From positions 1 to 64,000 of the forward strand of contig NZ_JNJB01000012.1 of NCBI RefSeq assembly GCF_000701505.1: DNA of 64,000 nucleotides. Direction: 5' to 3'. The notes under the pieces are model-generated. The model ran no database searches, was not told where the DNA came from, and saw nothing but the letters and a program-made list of their open reading frames with translations. Made by a program: the position numbers and the translations under genes. The stretch is from Dyadobacter crusticola DSM 16708. GTDB lineage: Bacteria; Bacteroidota; Bacteroidia; Cytophagales; Spirosomataceae. Positions 61,503-64,000 of this stretch are shown one piece after another (the stretch's first letter is position 1; the number at the start of each line of letters is the position of its first letter).

Positions 61503-62288
61503 CTATAATGTTATCGCCGTACCCGCGGACGCGCGGGTTGCATGCTGCAATTCATCGGCGTGGCAGATCGTCACCTGCTTTACGCCTGCATTCAATGCGG
61601 CAAATGCATTGTCCAGCTTGGGGATCATACCTTTATTTATAGCGCCGGAAGCTTTATAAGATGCGTAAGTTTCGGGATTCAGATTCGGGATAACTGAGTC
61701 GTCATCTTCCGGATTGGACAACACTCCTTTTTTCTCAAAACAATAAATCAGGTTTACATTATAGCTCCCCCCAAGCGCCACGGCCGTGGCCGATGCCATT
61801 GTATCTGCATTGGTATTGAGCAGCAGCCCTTCCGCGCTATAAGTAAGCGGGGCGATCAATGGAATGAGGCTGCTGTTAAGCAATGCGGAGATCTGGCCTG
61901 CATTCACTGACTCAATATCTCCTACAAAACCATAATCGATCGTTTTCACGGGTCTTTTTACAGAGCGGATAATCCCGCCGTCGGCGCCGGTAAGGCCGAT
62001 TGCATTGCAGCCCAGCGACTGTAATTGCGCAACGAGGTTTTTGTTGACCAACCCACCATATACCATTGTTACCACATCGAGCATTGCCTTGTCGGTTATT
62101 CTCCGCCCGTCGACCATTTCAGTTTCAATCTGCAATTTGGCCGCAACCTGCGTAGCAACCTTTCCGCCGCCGTGCACCAGGATTTTCAAGGAATCCAGCT
62201 GAGCAAATGCATTTAAAAAGCGTGAACACGCTTCGGGATTATCGATTACGTTGCCGCCGATTTTAACAATATATAGAGACTGTGACAT
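61503..62288 (-). CDS. argB: acetylglutamate kinase
   Basis: From ATG 62288 (MSQSLYIVKIGGNVI) the product has 261 residues; the frame extends to 62324. Amino acid kinase fold: VKIGG near the start, LVHGGGKVA, MVDGRRITDKAML and LLNTNADTMASATAVALG. It phosphorylates N-acetylglutamate (or N-succinylglutamate, as reported for some Bacteroidota) in arginine synthesis. Monocistronic, beginning on the opposite strand of the next gene. Confidence 0.9.
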   Translation of the reverse strand: MSQSLYIVKIGGNVIDNPEACSRFLNAFAQLDSLKILVHGGGKVATQVAAKLQIETEMVDGRRITDKAMLDVVTMVYGGLVNKNLVAQLQSLGCNAIGLTGADGGIIRSVKRPVKTIDYGFVGDIESVNAGQISALLNSSLIPLIAPLTYSAEGLLLNTNADTMASATAVALGGSYNVNLIYCFEKKGVLSNPEDDDSVIPNLNPETYASYKASGAINKGMIPKLDNAFAALNAGVKQVTICHADELQHATRASAGTAITL

Positions 62289-62473
62289 GCTAACTGTTTG
62301 GGCTGAAATTGATTTTGCGGGCACAAAGGTAGCAGAAAGCGGTACGGCGGGAAACCGGAATTTCGATTGATGAATTTTTTTGGCAAAATTACGTTCAATT
62401 AAGACCCGGCATTTACTCTATTAATTCAATAGATAATGTCCTTTCATCGAATATATCAGTCCGTCAAAACGAT

Positions 62474-64000
62474 ATGAAACGCAGTATTTTCCTCTTTTTG
62501 AGCTTTTTCCTCCTTCTTTCCTTTACCGCTTCTGCCCAGATCCAGAAAGCCAAGGCGCAATGGAGCTATTCATTCTCGAAGCCTGACGTGAAAAAAGGGG
62601 AAACCGTGGATCTTGTTTTTACCGCAACGATCGATAAAGACTGGTATATGTACTCCTCCGACTTTGATCCTGATCTGGGCCCAATGCTCACGACTTTCAC
62701 TTTTGAAAAGAACAACACTTTTGAAGTGGTCGGGAAGCTTAAACCGCAGAATCCGAAGACGAAGTTTGAAGAAGTATGGAATGGAAATGTAAAGTATTTT
62801 GAAGGAAAAGCTGTTTTCAAGCAAACTGTGAAAATCCTCGCAGATAACCCTGTTATAAAAGGTACTTCTGAATACCAGACCTGCAGTCACGTAACCGGAC
62901 TATGTATCCCGGGTGGAGAAGATTTCGAGTTCAAAGGCTTGAAAGTAGCGGCGGCCGGCGGCACAGTTTCATCCGAAACGCCTTCCACTGAAACGACTGT
63001 TGCCTCCGCGGACACTTCCCAAAATGTAGTTACTGCTCCTGCACCAGCTACTGCTGACAGCGGTTCTTCAATACTTACTGACAAAGCTCCTACCGCTTCT
63101 GCAAACACCGAAAATGATGCCGCAGACGGATCGCTATGGGCATTTGCATTGGCAGCGTTCCTATCGGGGCTTGTCGCATTGCTTACTCCCTGCGTATTTC
63201 CGATCATTCCAATGACGGTCAGCTATTTTACCAACCAGGAAAAGGGAAAGGTAAAAGCTTTCATCTACGGCATTTCGATTGTCCTTATCTATACACTGAT
63301 AGGTACTGTTGTTTCTCGTTTGAACGGGCCTGCATTTGCTAACTTTTTAAGTACGCACTGGTTGCCTAACCTGCTGTTCTTCGGCATTTTCATTGTATTC
63401 GGACTCTCGTTCCTGGGATTGTTCGAGATTGTTCTGCCTAGTGGTTTTGTCAACAAAATGGACCAGAAAGCTGACCAGGGTGGATATGCAGGTGTTTTCT
63501 TTATGGCATTTACATTGGTACTCGTTTCATTTTCCTGCACCGGCCCGATCGTGGGCAGCTTACTGGTAGCGTCAGCAGGCGGCGAAGTAGTCAAACCAAT
63601 TGTTGGAATGGCCGCATTCTCGGCTGCTTTTGCCATTCCATTTACCTCATTTGCATTGTTTCCACAATGGTTGAAATCGCTCCCAAAGTCCGGCGGCTGG
63701 TTGAATACGGTGAAAGTATGTCTTGGTTTTCTGGAACTGGCGCTTGCATTGAAGTTTTTCAGTATCGCCGATCAGGTTTACCACTGGGGTTTGCTGGACA
63801 GAGAAATTTACCTCGCATTCTGGATTGTGATTTTCGCAATGCTCGGTTTTTATTTGTTGGGTAAAATCAGGACCCCACATGATTCCATTTTGGAAAAAGT
63901 TAGCGTTCCGCGACTACTGCTCAGCATTATTACATTCACGTTTGTGATTTACATGCTGCCCGGTATGTGGGGCGCGCCGTTGAAAGCTTTGGCCGGATAC
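62474..64000 (+). CDS. dsbD: DsbD-like protein-disulfide reductase, N-terminal part
   Basis: Open from ATG 62474 to the window end (509 codons, no stop), so the C-terminus is missing. A signal peptide (1-21) is followed by a DsbD alpha-like immunoglobulin domain with the redox pair Cys137 and Cys144 (CSHVTGLC), a Ser/Thr/Ala-rich linker (about 160-215) and the membrane domain with LTPCVFP and VSFSCTGP, the two half-channel cysteines. It moves electrons from cytoplasmic thioredoxin to periplasmic proteins. The expected C-terminal thioredoxin domain lies beyond the window. Confidence 0.9.
   Translation, partial: MKRSIFLFLSFFLLLSFTASAQIQKAKAQWSYSFSKPDVKKGETVDLVFTATIDKDWYMYSSDFDPDLGPMLTTFTFEKNNTFEVVGKLKPQNPKTKFEEVWNGNVKYFEGKAVFKQTVKILADNPVIKGTSEYQTCSHVTGLCIPGGEDFEFKGLKVAAAGGTVSSETPSTETTVASADTSQNVVTAPAPATADSGSSILTDKAPTASANTENDAADGSLWAFALAAFLSGLVALLTPCVFPIIPMTVSYFTNQEKGKVKAFIYGISIVLIYTLIGTVVSRLNGPAFANFLSTHWLPNLLFFGIFIVFGLSFLGLFEIVLPSGFVNKMDQKADQGGYAGVFFMAFTLVLVSFSCTGPIVGSLLVASAGGEVVKPIVGMAAFSAAFAIPFTSFALFPQWLKSLPKSGGWLNTVKVCLGFLELALALKFFSIADQVYHWGLLDREIYLAFWIVIFAMLGFYLLGKIRTPHDSILEKVSVPRLLLSIITFTFVIYMLPGMWGAPLKALAGY

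Noticed and set aside
61411-61659. 82-codon plus-strand frame
   Set aside because: Mostly antisense to argB; no start context or motif.

Overview
The window is from a Bacteroidota chromosome, most likely Cytophagales/Spirosomataceae (Dyadobacter-like). Pointers are a SusC/SusD pair, type IX secretion (T9SS) C-terminal sorting domains, the gliding ABC ATPase GldA, Ig-like CHU_C-associated repeats, a Bacteroidetes-type tyrosine integrase and MobB/MobC mobilization genes. The genus is inferred from gene content only.

Left part (1 to about 30.2 kb) is accessory DNA, apparently two mobile elements stacked at one tRNA-His gene. The intact tRNA-His lies at 30134-30208 (minus strand). A 22-bp copy of its 3' end recurs at 4458-4479 and a 20-bp copy at 4393-4412. 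Between 4458 and 30154 sits an element of about 25.7 kb with a full tyrosine integrase beside the tRNA, a relaxase/MobC pair and a candidate oriT but no type IV secretion genes, so it looks like an integrative mobilizable element. Left of 4393 is an older, decayed relative with a broken integrase (3382-4129), IS3 fragments and small lipoproteins, running off the window.

The intact element carries four cargo blocks: (a) a tripartite HipB/HipS/HipT toxin-antitoxin system with its own operator; (b) an AbiEi-like regulator beside a 117-bp MITE-like structured repeat; (c) a His-Xaa-Ser system hxsA-hxsD-hxsB-hxsC, with two radical SAM enzymes, running directly into an SGNH-hydrolase/beta-propeller membrane protein and an MBOAT O-acyltransferase; (d) a minus-strand peptide operon: XRE regulator, C39-like/VKOR/thioredoxin disulfide enzyme, a 77-residue double-glycine precursor with eight cysteines, a tandem GT25 protein, a GT2 glycosyltransferase, a C39-peptidase ABC exporter and an HlyD fusion protein. 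Block (d) has the parts list of a sublancin-type glycocin system (leader peptide, GT2, disulfide enzyme, C39 exporter) in Gram-negative form. Blocks (c) and (d) are the best candidates for undescribed biology.

Right part (30.2 to 64 kb) reads as ordinary chromosome: superoxide dismutase, TadA-type deaminase, an 1371-residue T9SS repeat protein, a GH3/beta-lactamase fusion, gldA, an acyltransferase-like membrane protein, nuoL/nuoM without other nuo genes, a serine hydrolase, two further T9SS proteins (one a sugar dehydrogenase), purM, an NlpC/P60 peptidase, a tandem array of 103-bp hairpin units next to an IS200-like (RAYT-type) transposase, argH, a cytochrome c/FG-GAP protein, a SusD/SusC pair, argB and the start of a DsbD-like thiol reductase cut by the window end.
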